Positions 12,001 to 32,874 of a stretch of DNA of 64,000 bases are shown piece after piece. Where the stretch lies: assembly GCA_002104895.1 (NCBI GenBank), contig MCFG01000056.1:18501-82500 (forward strand), written 5' to 3'. The notes below the pieces were generated by a model. The model saw nothing but the letters and a program-made list of their open reading frames with translations. It was not told where the DNA came from and did not search any database. The DNA comes from Anaeromyces robustus. Lineage: Eukaryota > Neocallimastigomycota > Neocallimastigomycetes > Neocallimastigales > Neocallimastigaceae. A program made the translations under genes and the position numbers. Each line of letters begins with the position of its first letter. Within the stretch, counting starts at the first letter, position 1.

Positions 12001-14665
12001 TTCTATACTAACACGTTGTTCAACCAAATACTGACTTAACCAATGATAATGTCTTTCTTTTAAAATCTCTTTAAATTCTTGAACTTTAATATCAATATTT
12101 GAAACAGATACATTATTAATAATAAATAATATTTTATCTTGAACTGATTCAGAAGGAATTGCCATATTTTGACTATTCTTAATTGGAAAATCAACTTCTG
12201 AATTAATATTTAAAGATTTAAATAAAACCTTTCTCGTTGGTTCGATTGAGACTGAATTTACAAAAGATTTATCCCTTTTAGTAATATTATTACTATTATA
12301 AGCACCGGTACCATTTTCAGCCGTAATATCTTCTACTGGATAATTCATACTATTTGCCGTTATTTCTTGAATATATCTTATAATTTCTGGATGATATTGT
12401 TGTAAATTAGGAATTTGCATTAAATTAGAACAATAATGTGGCCATTCCGGTAATCTTGATTTAAACTCTAACAATGATCTTAAACCAAAATTAAAAAGAT
12501 TTGTACCTGGTTGTGCCTTTAAAGAATCTAAAATTAACTTTAATGCCTTCACTAAATAATCGTCAGATAGAATATGGCATTTAATCATTTCACCAATTAA
12601 TAAAATTTCAGGATAATGAATAAATGATTTTCCACCTTCAATAACATTAGCTACAATAATATTTAATAAATCCATATTAGGTTTACTTTTCGAATTTTTT
12701 AAAGTAATTAGCAATTCCATTACTTGTTCAATTGATAATTGATTTTTATAGAAAAGCTCTAAATAATCATTAGCTTTCATTCTCAATTCAGCCAAATATG
12801 AATTTTGTTTATCATTATCATGAGCTAAAGGATTAGTAATTTCACTAAGATCTTCTATATTAATATTCTTTGTTTGTGGATAAGCTTGAAGATAGGTAAC
12901 AAGCTTTTTCTTATAAATTAACAATTGTTCATTATTCAGCATACTTCAATGATTTGATATAAATAATATTTAATATTTAAAAAAATAGTATTAATTAATA
13001 TTATGTTTATAATAATAGTATAATAATAATAATTAATTAATTAATTAATATATAATAATAATATCAAAAATATACCTTGAATAAAAATTAATAACTTTAA
13101 TAAATATTAAAACGGTATCATGTGATAATAATACAGATTGTGGATATAAATTTTTTTCTTCCGGATACAATTTTTGAGTTATTTTTTCATCAAGGAATTC
13201 TAAGCATGCTATCAAAAATAGTTCACCATCACTTTTAATATGATCTTGTAACCATTTATCAAGATTAAGATAGTCTCTTCTTGATGCAAGTGATGCTAAA
13301 TCAATAGCAAAATGATAATATTTTGTTTCCAAAATTTGTGATAAACCCTATAATGTTATTAAAATTTTTATTTTAATTTATATATATATAAATAAATAAA
13401 TAAATAAACATCAGTATTAAAAAAAAACATTTATAATATTATTAATAGTAATTATTAAATAAATAACATACTTTCACTTCTTGAGCAACATCCAATATTC
13501 TTGAAAGTGATGAAGGAAACTTCTTATACATATTAGCCAAACCAATAATTAAAATTGAAGAGTTGATTTGCCAAACTTTTTGAATAACAGGAACAAAATT
13601 TGAATGACCTTGCATAAATACCATTAAAGTGTCATTTAAAAGCTCAGATACAACTGCTATTTCACGTTTTGGTATCTTTAAAAAAATTTATATATTAGTA
13701 AAAATAATTATATATTAAAAAAATTTTTATATTTTATTATATATTAAAAATTATGAAAATTACATTAATCTGAGCTAAACTAATTAATATTATTTCTGGG
13801 ACCTTTTGAATTGCTATTCCAAAAAATTCTCTAACATATTCTTTGATATCATCGTTTTCCATTAATTTTATTAAACAATTTATTAATTCTTTTGAATTCC
13901 ATGGACTATCTATGATAGATGAATCATGTAACTTTGCTGAACCATTTCCAGTAAAAGTATCTGAAGTTATTACTTTTTCTTTTGATTGTTTTAATAAATT
14001 AATTAAACCACTTGGTTGTGATAAAATGATATAGCGTATAAACTCAAATTGAAATAAATAATTATTCCATGGTTCCCAAAGTACTGAAATTGGAAATTTA
14101 TTTATATCCTTTTAATATAATAAAATATTAAAATACAAATTAATATTTTTTTAATAAAAATAAAAAATAAATTTAAACATACTTCAAACGCATAAGAAAA
14201 TGATTCTACTAAAAGGTCAAATTCCTTCTGATTGTAAAGTTGAAATCCATCTTGATCAAAGCCTTTAATAACATCATTCCAAGAAATAGATAGATTCTAA
14301 TAAATTTATTTTATGATTATTAGTTTACAAAAAATTATTAATATATATATAATATTAATACATACATTTTTCTTTAAAGATTCTATAAATAATTTAATAT
14401 CCCAAGATGATAATGACTTGTATTCTTGTTCAAAAGAAGGAATCATTGATTTTAACATAGGACTTTCATTAAGTCCAGTATTAGTTTGAACCATCATTAA
14501 TAAAATTGATGCAACATCTTTTTCCTTTAAAGATTCTAAATCAGTACCGATTTGTTTTAATACCACTTGTAATATGTTTTCCGAAGATGTACAACCATAT
14601 CCAAGATCTTCTAAAAACTTCGATACTGATATTTTTAAAGAAGCTTTATTTAAGATATTCAACAT
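7286..14665 (-). CDS. NOT1: CNOT1, CCR4-NOT complex scaffold subunit
   Basis: Ten exons on the minus strand: 14366-14665, 14183-14296, 13764-14108, 13472-13675, 13076-13347, 11409-12943, 8001-11174, 7722-7854, 7576-7617 and 7286-7424, giving 2085 residues with all phases consistent. Hallmarks in order: [11 protein letters not shown]; a HEAT region with [19 protein letters not shown]; the MIF4G/CAF1-binding region with [37 protein letters not shown] and [13 protein letters not shown]; a DUF3819-type region; and the C-terminal NOT module with [31 protein letters not shown] and [17 protein letters not shown]1 is the large cytoplasmic scaffold that holds CAF1/CCR4 deadenylases and the NOT2/3 module. 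The first Met aligns well inside other CNOT1 proteins, so roughly the first 200 residues (the CNOT10/11-binding end) are absent. An Asn/Asp tract is encoded at about 8938-9080. Confidence 0.95.
7439..7482. repeat. (TTTA)n array in CNOT1 intron
   Basis: A short tetranucleotide array in the last CNOT1 intron. Confidence 0.7.
8938..9080 (-). repeat. Coding poly-Asn/Asp trinucleotide tract in CNOT1
   Basis: Alternating ATT and ATC triplets on the plus strand read as Asn and Asp runs on the minus strand, in frame with CNOT1. It sits in the C-terminal half between a conserved segment ending in IDVND and one beginning [15 protein letters not shown]. It looks like a tolerated loop expansion. Confidence 0.85.
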
Positions 14666-17284
<2,619 letters not shown>

Positions 17285-20200
17285 TCACTCTTTATCATTA
17301 TCTTTCGAATTTATTATATTATCTAAAGACTTGTGCTTTGTTAATTCATTCAATACTTGTTCATTAACAGGTAATATTGATTTTCTTCTGAATCTTGGTA
17401 CTTCAATAATTTCAGCTGGATTGACTTTTTCCTTTAAATATGTAAAAAAAAAAAAATATTTAATAATTTTTTTTTTAAAATTATTATCTTCATTTTCTTT
17501 TTCTTTTTTTTTTTTTTTTTAAAAAAAAAATTGCTTACCAATTCTTTTGTTAATTTGTCCAGGTTTTCTAAATTACCATCTGCGTCATCAATAGTAGGTG
17601 ACATTGGTGCTATATATTATTGTTATTATTATATCAGCAATGTTATAATTAATTACAATTAATATTATATATTATATTTATATGAATTAAATAATTACAT
17701 AATGGTGCATTCTTATTAGACGGATATGATGATTGTTTTCCTGTAGATTCACCATTAACTTGTGCTATATTACTACTTTCTGCTCTATTTTTAGCTAATT
17801 GTTCAATAATCTTCCATTTCTCTTCTCTTTCTTGTTGCATTTGTTTTTTCCTGATAATTATAAATATTATGAATCATATATATAATTTTATATTATTTAA
17901 CATTAATTATTTCATTATTTAAACAATTTTTAATTTCATTTACTTAAAATTATTTTTTTTTTTCAATACAAACATTTGTCTATTTTCCTTATATTGATTA
18001 GTATATTCATCGAATAACTTTGGACTAATTTCCATTATTAATTTTAAAGCATTATATACTAAACCGTGAATAGAACTTTTTTAAATTATAAATATTTTAA
18101 TTATGATATTATTTGAATTAAAATAAATATATATATATATATTTTTTATTAATTATATATTTCATTCTAAAATAAATTAAAAAAAAATAATAATAATAAT
18201 AATCTAATATTAAAAAATGACTTACGGATTCCAATGAGTTTTTGAATTTTTATAAAGAGGGGTAAACATAATTGGTAAAATTACATTAGCATTATCACTA
18301 ATTAAATTTAATATATAATCATTATTCCAGTAGAATAAGGCTCTTTCGGCAACTTGGAAATGTGAACTTGATACACATTTTGCTAATTGATTAAATAATG
18401 GTACTTGAATTTTTACAAATTCTTGAGGATCAATAATATCAAGAATTTCTTCCATTTCGTTTAAGAACATCACTTCTTTTGAACTATTAACTTTTGGCCA
18501 TAATCTTAATAATCCCAAAACAACCTTTGATATTTTTAAGTAAAAATTATAAACAAAAAAAAGGATTTTTTTTTTTAATACCTTTTCTTTTTTTTCAAAA
18601 AAAAAAAAAAAAGAAAGAAAATATTAATATTAAATAAAATTTGATGTAATTTTTACAGGTTCAGTCAAAGTAGGATCTTTTTCTAAAAATTGAACAACAC
18701 AATAAGCCAATTGTGGGTGGTATAATGCTAAACATTTTCCTTTATGAAGAGGAATTAAAACTCTAATTAAAAAGACTTTATGTTCTTCTTTAAGAGGAAG
18801 AGCAAAACCATTAATAATACTATTTATAAAATTATTATTTTAATTATATTGAACAACATTATTTTATATTATAACATAATATAAATATTTTAATTCAGAA
18901 AATTTATAAAAAAAATGATGATAAATAAATAATTAATTAATTAATATGTATTATATATTATTATTTATCCCTTTATTCAATTTATAATTGTTTTAAATAT
19001 GAATATAAATAATTCTAATGAAATAGATGTTATTTTATTAAATATAATACCTTCCAAGAATTTCTAATAATTCAGCAATACCGTTATGTCTTTCATTTTC
19101 ATAAATAAATTGGAAAAATATATAATTCATAGACCTTCTTATAAATGCTCTTAAATTTAAAAATTTACCGTAAATTCTGTGTAAAGTTGTTTTAAGAAAA
19201 TCTCTTTCTCTTGGATCTTCACTGTCAAATAATTCTAATAACTTTTTTTTTTATATATTAAATAAAATTATATATTAATATATATATATATAAAGGAAAT
19301 TAGTATGTTAATTCAGATAGTAAGAATATATATATATGTGTGTGTGTGTATATTTAAACACTTACACAAACAATAAAATGTTGATCAATATAATGTTTTC
19401 CGATATTTGTGTTAAAATCTGGAGATTCTATAAATCTTAAGAAAAATTCATAAACAATTTGTAAATGAGGCCATGCTACTTCTAAAACTGGTTCATCATC
19501 TTCAGGATCAAAAGCATCACCTTCAGGATTAACTTGAGGTGGAATAGTTCTGAATAAATTAGTAGAAAACTATATATATATTTGAAAATTTTTATAAAAT
19601 TATTTATAATGATAACAATTAATTTTTAAATTATTTAATTATTAAATGGATCAGTAAATAAATTAATTATAAATTGATAAATAAATAAATTATTAAATAA
19701 TTAAATGGATTAATGAATAATATAATAAATATTAAAATATACCATTTTAATGATTTCGGGATATAATGGCTCTGTTATTACACCTTTATTATTTGTAATA
19801 TATTCAACTAATTCTATTAAAGTTTGACGTTTAATTTCTTTTCCTTTAAGATTTGATTGTGCATCAGTAAAGTCAAAAATAACATTACATTGATTGAGTT
19901 TCTTAATAAATAATTCTTGTCTATCAGATGGGGGAACATCTTTTTATTAAATAAATATATTTATAATAACATAATTTTTACAAATATTTAAATATCTATA
20001 TATATATATAAATATTTTTTTTTTCTTAACATTATATATATATTATAAAAACCTTTAAATTTAACCAATTTTTCTAATTCAATTTGACCAGTAACATGAA
20101 ATCTTGATGATGCCTGTCTTTTTGGTGTTTTAATAACAGGTATGGCATCTTTTATTGAACTTTGTTTTAATCTACTAATTTGATTCATAACTTTTGGAAT

Positions 20201-20863
20201 TTCTTTTGTATCATTTTGTTTGTTTTGTTCTGATTCCTTTTTTAATTTCAAATATTTATGGTATATAATTAATTAATCATGTTTTGTTTAATAATTATAT
20301 TCATTGAATTTATAATATCATTTTAATAATAATAATAATAGTAATAATAATAATAGTATATTTATATATATATAGTTAAAATATGAATTATTATATATAT
20401 TTATAAATATTTATAGTTGTTATATTTATATTATTTTATTAAACCTTTACTTTAGATGATTTTCCTGATGAATTTGAAGCAACTGATGGAATAGCGTCTT
20501 TCTTTACTCCTTCTCTTTTAGGACTTTGCATATCTTTTTCATTTTTTTCTGAACTTTTTGAACTTTTCGTACTCTTCGAACCCTCTGGTTTGTTTTTTGA
20601 AATCTATTTTTATATATTTTTTATTTTTAATTTTATTTTATTTTTATTTTTATTTTTATTTTTTTTTTTTTTAATATTTAAAATAATTTTAAAATATGTA
20701 TAAATATACATAAAATTGTATTTGAGATGTTACTCAGAGTTTATAAAAAAGTTGTTTTTTTTTTTTTTATGATTATAATATTTATTATAAATATATATTA
20801 AAAAATAAAAAAAAATTATTTAAAATGTACAGAAAGCATTACTCTGTTTTTTAATCCTTTCAT
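17285..20863 (-). CDS. RTS1: PP2A regulatory subunit B56 (Rts1/Par1 type)
   Basis: Twelve exons on the minus strand: 20831-20863, 20451-20603 (or to 20445), 20053-20236, 19743-19939, 19366-19569, 19051-19241, 18657-18819, 18226-18524, 17974-18075, 17699-17850, 17539-17609 and 17285-17431, about 631-633 residues. The 33-nt first exon encodes [11 protein letters not shown], matching the MKGL/MRGF start of fungal B56 proteins, which supports this start. A Ser/Lys-rich disordered arm and [11 protein letters not shown] lead into the HEAT-like B56 domain: [78 protein letters not shown] and [17 protein letters not shown]. The C-terminal coiled tail includes RRKS, a possible basophilic kinase site. 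B56 targets the PP2A catalytic subunit to substrates in cell cycle and stress control. Exon 2 has two equally phased donors. Confidence 0.93.
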
Positions 20864-21277
20864 TTTTTTTTCTATACCCCGAAAAAATTATAATCAATCT
20901 AATCCAGTTATTTAAAAATAATGAAAGTTCAAAAAAAAATTTGTAGGATTTTTAAAAAAATATTGTACAATATTTTTTATCCAAATTAAATATTTTACTT
21001 GAAAATTATTGTTTTATTTTTAATTTTTGAAAAAATATTTATTATTATTATTATTGAAAAAAATATATATATATTATTATTATTTTATTATTATTGAAAA
21101 AAATATATATATATTATTATTATTTTATTATTATTGAAAAAAATATATATATATTATTATTATTGAAAAAAAAAAATTATGAATAGTGAATATATATTGT
21201 GAATTGTAAGTACACCCAAACAAAAAATGTAATTATATGTTAAAAATTTTAATTTTAATTGAGATTTTAGTAATATA

Positions 21278-21325
<48 letters not shown>

Positions 21326-22938
21326 AACCAAAATAAAAAATAAAATAAAATAAATAAAATATTAATATAATATGTATATTAATATTTATAATCAATATAT
21401 CATTTTTTTATTTTTAATAGTTTACTTTTCCAATACTTTTCTCAAATTCCAACTTTTTTGATTCTTGTATGCCTTTATAGCAATATATATTATTTACTTT
21501 TTTATATTCTATTCTATTTTATTAATTTCACTTATTTTTTTTTAAAAAAAAAAAAAAAACTTTTTCCCCTCTTTTCAATTTGTCTAAATTAAAATATAAT
21601 TTATTTTATAAAAGATTTTATATATATATTTTTAATTTTACCTTTTTTTTATTTTTTTAAAAAAAAAATTATATATAAATAAATTTTAAATAATATAAAA
21701 AATAATATTGAAGAAATAATTAATATTTAATTATAAAATTAAAATATTTAGTCATTTTAATTTTCATTAAATAATTATCTTTAGACAAATAAATTTAGAG
21801 ATTTATGTATTATTAAAAATTTTCATTTTTAATTCTTCAATAATATAGTAAAATAACAAATTTATATATAGTTAGTTTTTAGAAATTATTAATTAAAATA
21901 AAATTAAGATTAAGATTAATTGAATTCTATAATTATCATATATATAATAAAAAAATAAGAAAAAAAAAATAATTTATTATTTCTCCTATAATATAAACTT
22001 TATTATATATTTTTTTCTTTTTATTTTTGTTACTAACATGTAAATGAATCATATATTAATATTAGATTTCTATAATAAAGTTTTATTATCATCGAGTTTA
22101 TTTTTTTAAATTGACATTACTTATTTATATTTAAATTTGATTTAATTAAAAACAAGATGATATAATGTAATTAAAAACAAGGTGCTGATAGAATGAACAT
22201 AAATACTTCTATATAATTTTTATTATATATTATTTTTCATTTATATTCAATAAAAGATTTTCTTTTCTTTATATAATAATAATAATAGTAATAATAATAA
22301 AATAACAAATTTAAATATAAAAATAACAACAACAATAATAATAATTATAATTATAATAAAATAATAATAATAATTACAAATTCAATATATAAATAATTAA
22401 AAAAATTATTAATAACTATGGTTAGTTTATTCTCTTTTATATATTAAATGTTAATTAAAAATTTCATAAAAATTATATATATATATATTTTTTATTCTTT
22501 TTATAAATATAAATATATAAAAAAATTCGGTTTTTTTCCTATTTAAAAATATTGTTATACAATAATTAATAAAGTTTTATATATAAACAAAATTATATTA
22601 CATAAAACTTTAACTAGTAAGATAAAGATACATAATTTTAAAAATAATTGTATTTTATTATTATTATTTTAAAATTACATACTTTAATGTATTGATTAAA
22701 ATGTGATTAATAATGAAAATATTTGGCATTTTTTATGTATAATTTTTTAAAAAATATTATATGAATATAAAAAAGTAAAAGAGTATAATAATATGAAATA
22801 ATGAAATCTAAAGAAAAAATAAAATAAAAATAAACACATGTGTAAATAATTACATAAAGATAAATATTTTTTTAATAAAAATAGAAAACGAAAACTAAAT
22901 AAATGAAAGATAAATTTATTTTTATATTGTGTATATTC
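20864..22938. other. Intergenic between B56 and LIMR genes
   Basis: About 2 kb of AT-rich DNA upstream of the B56 gene and downstream of the LIMR-like gene. It holds a 40-bp tandem repeat (21041-21170), a TA run (21280-21321) and mixed homopolymers. No gene is recognised. Confidence 0.6.
21041..21170. repeat. 40-bp tandem repeat, about three copies
   Basis: A unit made of poly-A, a TA run and ATT triplets recurs exactly at 21061, 21101 and, truncated, at 21141, preceded by a partial unit. It is a minisatellite built from simple-sequence pieces in the B56 5' flank. Confidence 0.85.
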
Positions 22939-24816
22939 TTATAATGGATTAGATTTTAATGTTGTTTCATTAGATTCTGGCACTCTTGTTGTTGTTTTTT
23001 TTATAGCTTTTTTAGTTGGAATGAATATACTAAATAAAAAATAAAATAAATTATATTAGCAAATTAATTATAATAATACAATTAATTAAATATTATAAAT
23101 AAAAATAAATTTTATAAATATTATAATTATTAATTTATATTACCATAATATAAATGATATGAGTATAAAAAATAAATATATATATAAGAAAAATTTATAG
23201 CCGTATGATAAATATTTTAACTTTTGAATTTCAACTCCAAAAATTTCTGTAAAAATTAATTTAAAAAAAAAAAAATTTTTTTTAATTAAGAATATTAATA
23301 AAAAATTAAAATAAAAAAAAAAAAAATGAATTAAAAAAGTTATAATATATGTATATTTTTTTATAAATACTTTGTGATGTTGTATATTTAGCATATTCTC
23401 CTAAAGCGCTTGACATAAATTGAACAATAGCTACGGAAGTAAATAATATTATTCCAACATTATATAATAAAGAATTCATTAAAGTACCTTTGATACTTTT
23501 TTATTTTTAATTAATTAAAAAAATTATTAATTAAAAAAAAAAATAATAATAATTAATTTTAATAAAATATTTTATTAAATTAAATATATGTAAAATATTA
23601 TATTAAAAATTATTACACTAATGGGTGAATAGCAAATATTTCAAATTTCATTCCAAATTTCATATTTCCATTAACTACAGAAGCAAGTAACCAAAATGCA
23701 AGTGATGCATAAAGAGCTGTTCCTACAAATGGAATAGCACTTAATGTAGATAAAATTGAACTTAAGAAGGTTGATATTGGTTCTGCATTAAATGATTTCA
23801 TTAATGAATATAATATTATATGAATAACCCAGACAAGTGATAGTATTCCTCTTTATTATTATTATACATATATATATATATATTTATTATTCAATATATT
23901 ATTTTTTATTTATATTTAACAAAAATATATATGTTTTAATAAATATATAAATTATATTAATTATATTTTTATTATTTAAACATATAATTTTAATTATTTA
24001 TTAAAATTAATTAATTATATATTAATAAAAATAAAATTTTCTAACCCGAAAATTCCCAATAATAGTTTTGCAAATTGAACTAAAATATTACCACCTTTTT
24101 CAGTATATGAATCTTCCATTTTATTATAACTATCTTCAAGTTTTAAAATACTCTGATATAGAAAAGTATAAAGAAATATACTAATTATTACATAATACTT
24201 ATATATTATATATATATATATTATAAATTAATCATACTTTTTGAAATTCTTTTTCTTTTCGTTTTAATTCTTTAACTTCTTTAGAAAATCTACTTTTATT
24301 TTTTGAATCTTCTCTTAATTTATCAATTTCTTTACTTTTTTCCATTAACGATGCCGCTCTTAATCCAATTTCATTTTTTAATTTTTTATATCTTAATATA
24401 GTAATTTTTTTTTTTTTTGTTATTATATATATATGATTCGAATTGTAATTATATTTTATTTTATAAAATATCGTTAATTAGTGAGATTTTTTAATGAATA
24501 TATGAAATAATATATATTATTTTTTATTAAAAGATTATCAATATTTATATATATATATATTTTAATTAATATTTTTATATTATATATGTTTTAAAAATTA
24601 TTATTCATACTTCTCTTTTCCAATTGGTCTTGGTCTGTTCTTAAATGATGAAATTAAATCTGATGGTAAAGTTATTAAACCAATACCACCAAAAATTGAA
24701 AATAAGAACCAACCAACGAAAGATATAACTGCAATAATATACATAAATATCGAGACTCTAACATCATTTTCAACAATTTTTTCAATATAACATGCATTCT
24801 TTAATATATAATTTTT

Positions 24817-24883
<67 letters not shown>

Positions 24884-25838
24884 TATTTTTTTAAATAGTA
24901 TTAAAATATAATAGTATTAGTTATCAAGTTATTTTTTTTTTAATCGAAGTTTTTTTACTGAAAAAAGTCGATTAGATTATTAATAAATAAATTATAAATA
25001 TTGAAAAGAATGTAAATATTTTTTTTTTTAATTTACCGATGATTCACAAGAATTTATTGTATAGTCAAAGTTTTCTGCTGGTATTAATGTACTTGAAACT
25101 TCTTTTCTTACAATAGTTATATCTCCAAATAAAATCCATAAAACCACTATAACACCAATAACAATAGTAGAAGTTGGTAAACTCCATTTTGTTGCATAAA
25201 TATATTGTCTTTTTGTTGTTTCGCTTTTATATATATGCAAAAAATAATGATAATTTTTTTATTTGTATTTATATATATATAAAAGAAATATCATTAGTTT
25301 TAATTTTTAATTTTTTTTTGTTTTCTATTTGTTAATTTTAATAAAATAATAATATTAACTCTGAATCATCGTAGCCTTCATAATAAAACATCATAAATGG
25401 AACAATTATTATCGCAAATATTGCTGTTAAAACAAAAAACATAATACTAAATAATTCCATCGGTAGTGACCCTTTATTAACCGCTTCTCCTCGTTGATTT
25501 TGTACATCCAAAGGAAGTAACAAAATATTACAACATGCCAATATTAATCCAATCATCTTTTTATTTTATTAATATATAATAAAAGATAACATGTAAATGT
25601 TAATATATATATATATATATATATTTATTTTTTTATTTTCTCTTTGTCATTATGGATTAATAATAATATTATTATTTATAATAGATTTTTTAATATATAC
25701 CACAACAATTTTTGGTGCCCATGCTACCCAATTATCTTCGGGATGTTGGAAATAAACTAAGAAATATAATGCACTAATTGCAATTAAAACAAAAAATATA
25801 ATTGCTTCAATAATTAAAACTAAATCAACTCCATCCAT
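22939..25838 (-). CDS. LMBR1-domain membrane protein (LIMR family)
   Basis: Ten exons on the minus strand: 25701-25838, 25360-25556, 25037-25223, 24611-24798, 24238-24391, 24046-24152, 23617-23850, 23371-23495, 23144-23246 and 22939-23029, giving 507 residues. This length and the motif order match plant and protist LIMR proteins: YFLVYFQHPEDNWVAWAPK, LPLDVQNQRGE, VPFMMFYYEGYDD, FSIFGGIGLITLPSDLI, a charged coiled-coil loop (exon 24238-24391), VQFAKLLLGIFGGILSLVWV, then GTLMNSLLYNVGIILF and KIFGVEIQ. About nine membrane segments are visible. The family includes LMBD1 (lysosomal cobalamin export) and lipocalin receptors; the exact substrate here is unknown. The donor after 23617 (GTAATA) was chosen because it restores the HPL-V-I-K-GTLMNS continuity. 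Confidence 0.9.
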
Positions 25839-26136
25839 TTTTTTTATATTTTATATTGTGATAATAATTTTAATATTTGTTATCTATTTTAATATAAAGA
25901 AAATTTCGTTTATATTAATGATTATTTTTATTTTATATTACTAATAAATGAAATTCTTTTATAATATCATTTTCAAGAATTCTTTTTAAAAGTTTACTCT
26001 ATATATTTAAATGATTATTTTTATTAAAAAAGTTATGTATAATTATTTTATAAAAATAATTATCCTTTTTTAATATTTATTTCTTTTTTATATTATTTTA
26101 TTATAAAACAACAACAAAGAATATATAAAAAATAAT

Positions 26137-26187
26137 ACTTAGGGATTTATAATAATAGGAAATAAACTTTATTATAAATCCCTAAGT
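26137..26187. repeat. Perfect 19-bp inverted repeat (hairpin)
   Basis: The arm at 26137-26155 (ACTTAGGGATTTATAATAA) is the exact reverse complement of 26169-26187, with a 13-nt loop. It includes a GGGA/TCCC block unusual for this AT-rich background. It could be a hairpin, a protein-binding palindrome or the remnant of a MITE. Confidence 0.85.
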
Positions 26188-27446
26188 TTAAAAATATAAA
26201 AATATAAATATATATTTTTATTAGAATTTGATTAATATATATTTATATTAATTTTAATTATGAAACTATGAAAGTGAAAGTATATATTGTTATGATTATT
26301 ATTATAATAATAAGAAATTTTGAATTTTTTATTCAATTTTTAAATTATAAAAAGTAAATTTAAAAAATATATAAATTATTGTTATTTACTTTAAAATCTT
26401 ATTTTTACCATAATTGGCAAATATATAATCAAAAAATGTAAATGATTTGAATTTAATAATAATAAAATAAAATTAAAAATTTAAATTAATATGTAGTTAA
26501 CTTTTCTTTAATTACTTTATTATTATTTAACATAAATTATTATATATATTAATTAAACTTTTTAATGCTCAATAAACGAATGTAACTAAATACTTATATT
26601 TAAAAGGCTAATTAATTTTTTTATATTTTACTTTAAATATTATGTTTATATATTATTTTTATTTATATATTATTATATAAAATATGCCAATTTTCTTTAG
26701 TAATATATTTATTTAGTTGTATAAAAATCCCAAAAAATTATAATAAAAAATTATCAATTTTTATTTAAATGGCTATGAAAACTAAAAAAAAACAAATAAA
26801 ACAAACTAAAGTAAAAACAAAAATAAAAGATATAAATAAAATAAAAGATATAAATGGTACATATATATATTTAATTTATTAAAAATATTTAATAATTCAA
26901 TAATTAATTAATTATTAATTAATCTTAAAAAAAATTAATTAATCTAGAATTATTTTAAAAAATGATTAATGTACATGTACATACATGAAAATATTATATA
27001 GTTTTAGTATTTATTAATTAAAGTAAATGGTTTATTAATTATTCAATATAAAAAAAAATTGAAAATAGGTAAAAATAATAATAATAATTATATTAAAAAA
27101 AAAAAAACATAAAATAAAATAAAAAAAAAAACAAAAAAAAACAAAAACTAATAAGTAAAAATATTAATTAAAGTTTATATATGGATGTTATTTAATATAA
27201 AATTTAATTAGTTTTATATATTAAATAAATAATAAGGAAAAAATATGAATAAAATGAAATAAAGAAAAAATTTTTTGAAATTTTTTTTTAAAAAATAATA
27301 AAGAAAAAAAAATAATAATATAAAAAAGTAAAATAAAAAAAAAAAAAAAAAGAAATAATTTAAATATATAATTAAATAAATTTAATAAAAAAACAAATTA
27401 TATATATATATAAATAGAAAAGAAGAAATAAGAGATAAATTTAATA

Positions 27447-27498
27447 ACAAGTTATAAGAAAAAATAAAATACAAGTTATAAGAAAAAATAAAATACAA
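27447..27498. repeat. 24-bp direct repeat, two copies
   Basis: A unit starting CAAGTTATAAG occurs twice in tandem without mismatch in the KEX1 5' flank. Confidence 0.8.
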
Positions 27499-27771
27499 AA
27501 TTTAATGAGTAACCAAAATAAAATATATTAAAATTTATTAAAAGCATAATGAAATATTATTAAATAAAAAATCCAATAATTGTATTTTAAATAAAATTCA
27601 TATAATTATATGATATAATAGACAATTTCTTTTTATAAAAAAATATAATAATTATTTATTAGTAATAAAAATATTATTAATAAATAATCAATCAATAAAT
27701 AAATAATTAAATAAAAATAATAACATATAAAATCAAATTCTATTAATAAAATAAAAAAAATAGCAATAAAT

Positions 27772-32097
<4,326 letters not shown>

Positions 32098-32347
32098 AAA
32101 CAATAAAATTCAATAATTACTTCAAAAAAATTTTTTTTTAAATTTTTCTTTCTATATAAGCATTTTTATATTTATTCCATAAAAAGAAATATATCATTAT
32201 ATCATTATTAATATTAATTAATAAAAATAATATTATAAAAAAAAATTCATTATTTAGTTAAACATATATTTAAATATAAAACACAAAACATTCATTTTTA
32301 TATTTAAATTATTTAACAATGTATATATATAAAAATTTTATACATAA

Positions 32348-32405
<58 letters not shown>

Positions 32406-32874
32406 TTTATTTATATAATCAATAATATTCAATTGTTTTAAAGTAAAATTTTTTATTATTTTGTATTTTAATTTTTTTTTTATTTAATAATATATATAAA
32501 AATTAAAATATTATAAAATTTAGAAATTTAGTAATTTTATATTTATTAAATTTATTTCCTTTTAATTTAGTTTTATTATCTACTATTTTATTATTATATA
32601 TATTATGCTTAAATTACTTTTTACATTTATTTACTTTTAAAATTAATTTCAAATATTTAATTTTTAATTTTTACATTTCATACATTTCGAATTTTTATTT
32701 TTTTTTATTTTTTTTTTATTTTTCTTATTTTTTTTTTATTTTTTATTTTTTATTTTTTATTTTTTATTTTTTATTTTTTATTTTTTATTTTTTATTTTTT
32801 ATTTTTTATTTTTTTTTTTTTTTATCATTTCATTTTACTTTATTTTATTTTATTTTATTCTGTAATTAATAGAT
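32098..32874. other. Intergenic, convergent KEX1 and acylphosphatase 3' flanks
   Basis: It contains an AAT array (32349-32403) and a heptamer T-rich array with single As (about 32690-32820). No gene is seen. Confidence 0.7.

Larger units (their letters stand above)
25839..27771. other. Divergent intergenic region between LIMR and KEX1 genes
   Basis: About 1.9 kb between two divergently transcribed genes, presumably holding both promoters. It contains a perfect inverted repeat (26137-26187), long A-rich blocks near 27060-27380 and a duplicated 24-bp unit (27447-27498). A short Lys-rich frame from 26769 is not convincing as a gene. Confidence 0.6.

Noticed and set aside
26769-26880. Short Lys/Thr-rich frame starting MAMKTKKKQ
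   Set aside because: Low complexity, ends in AT-rich DNA and has no recognisable second exon.
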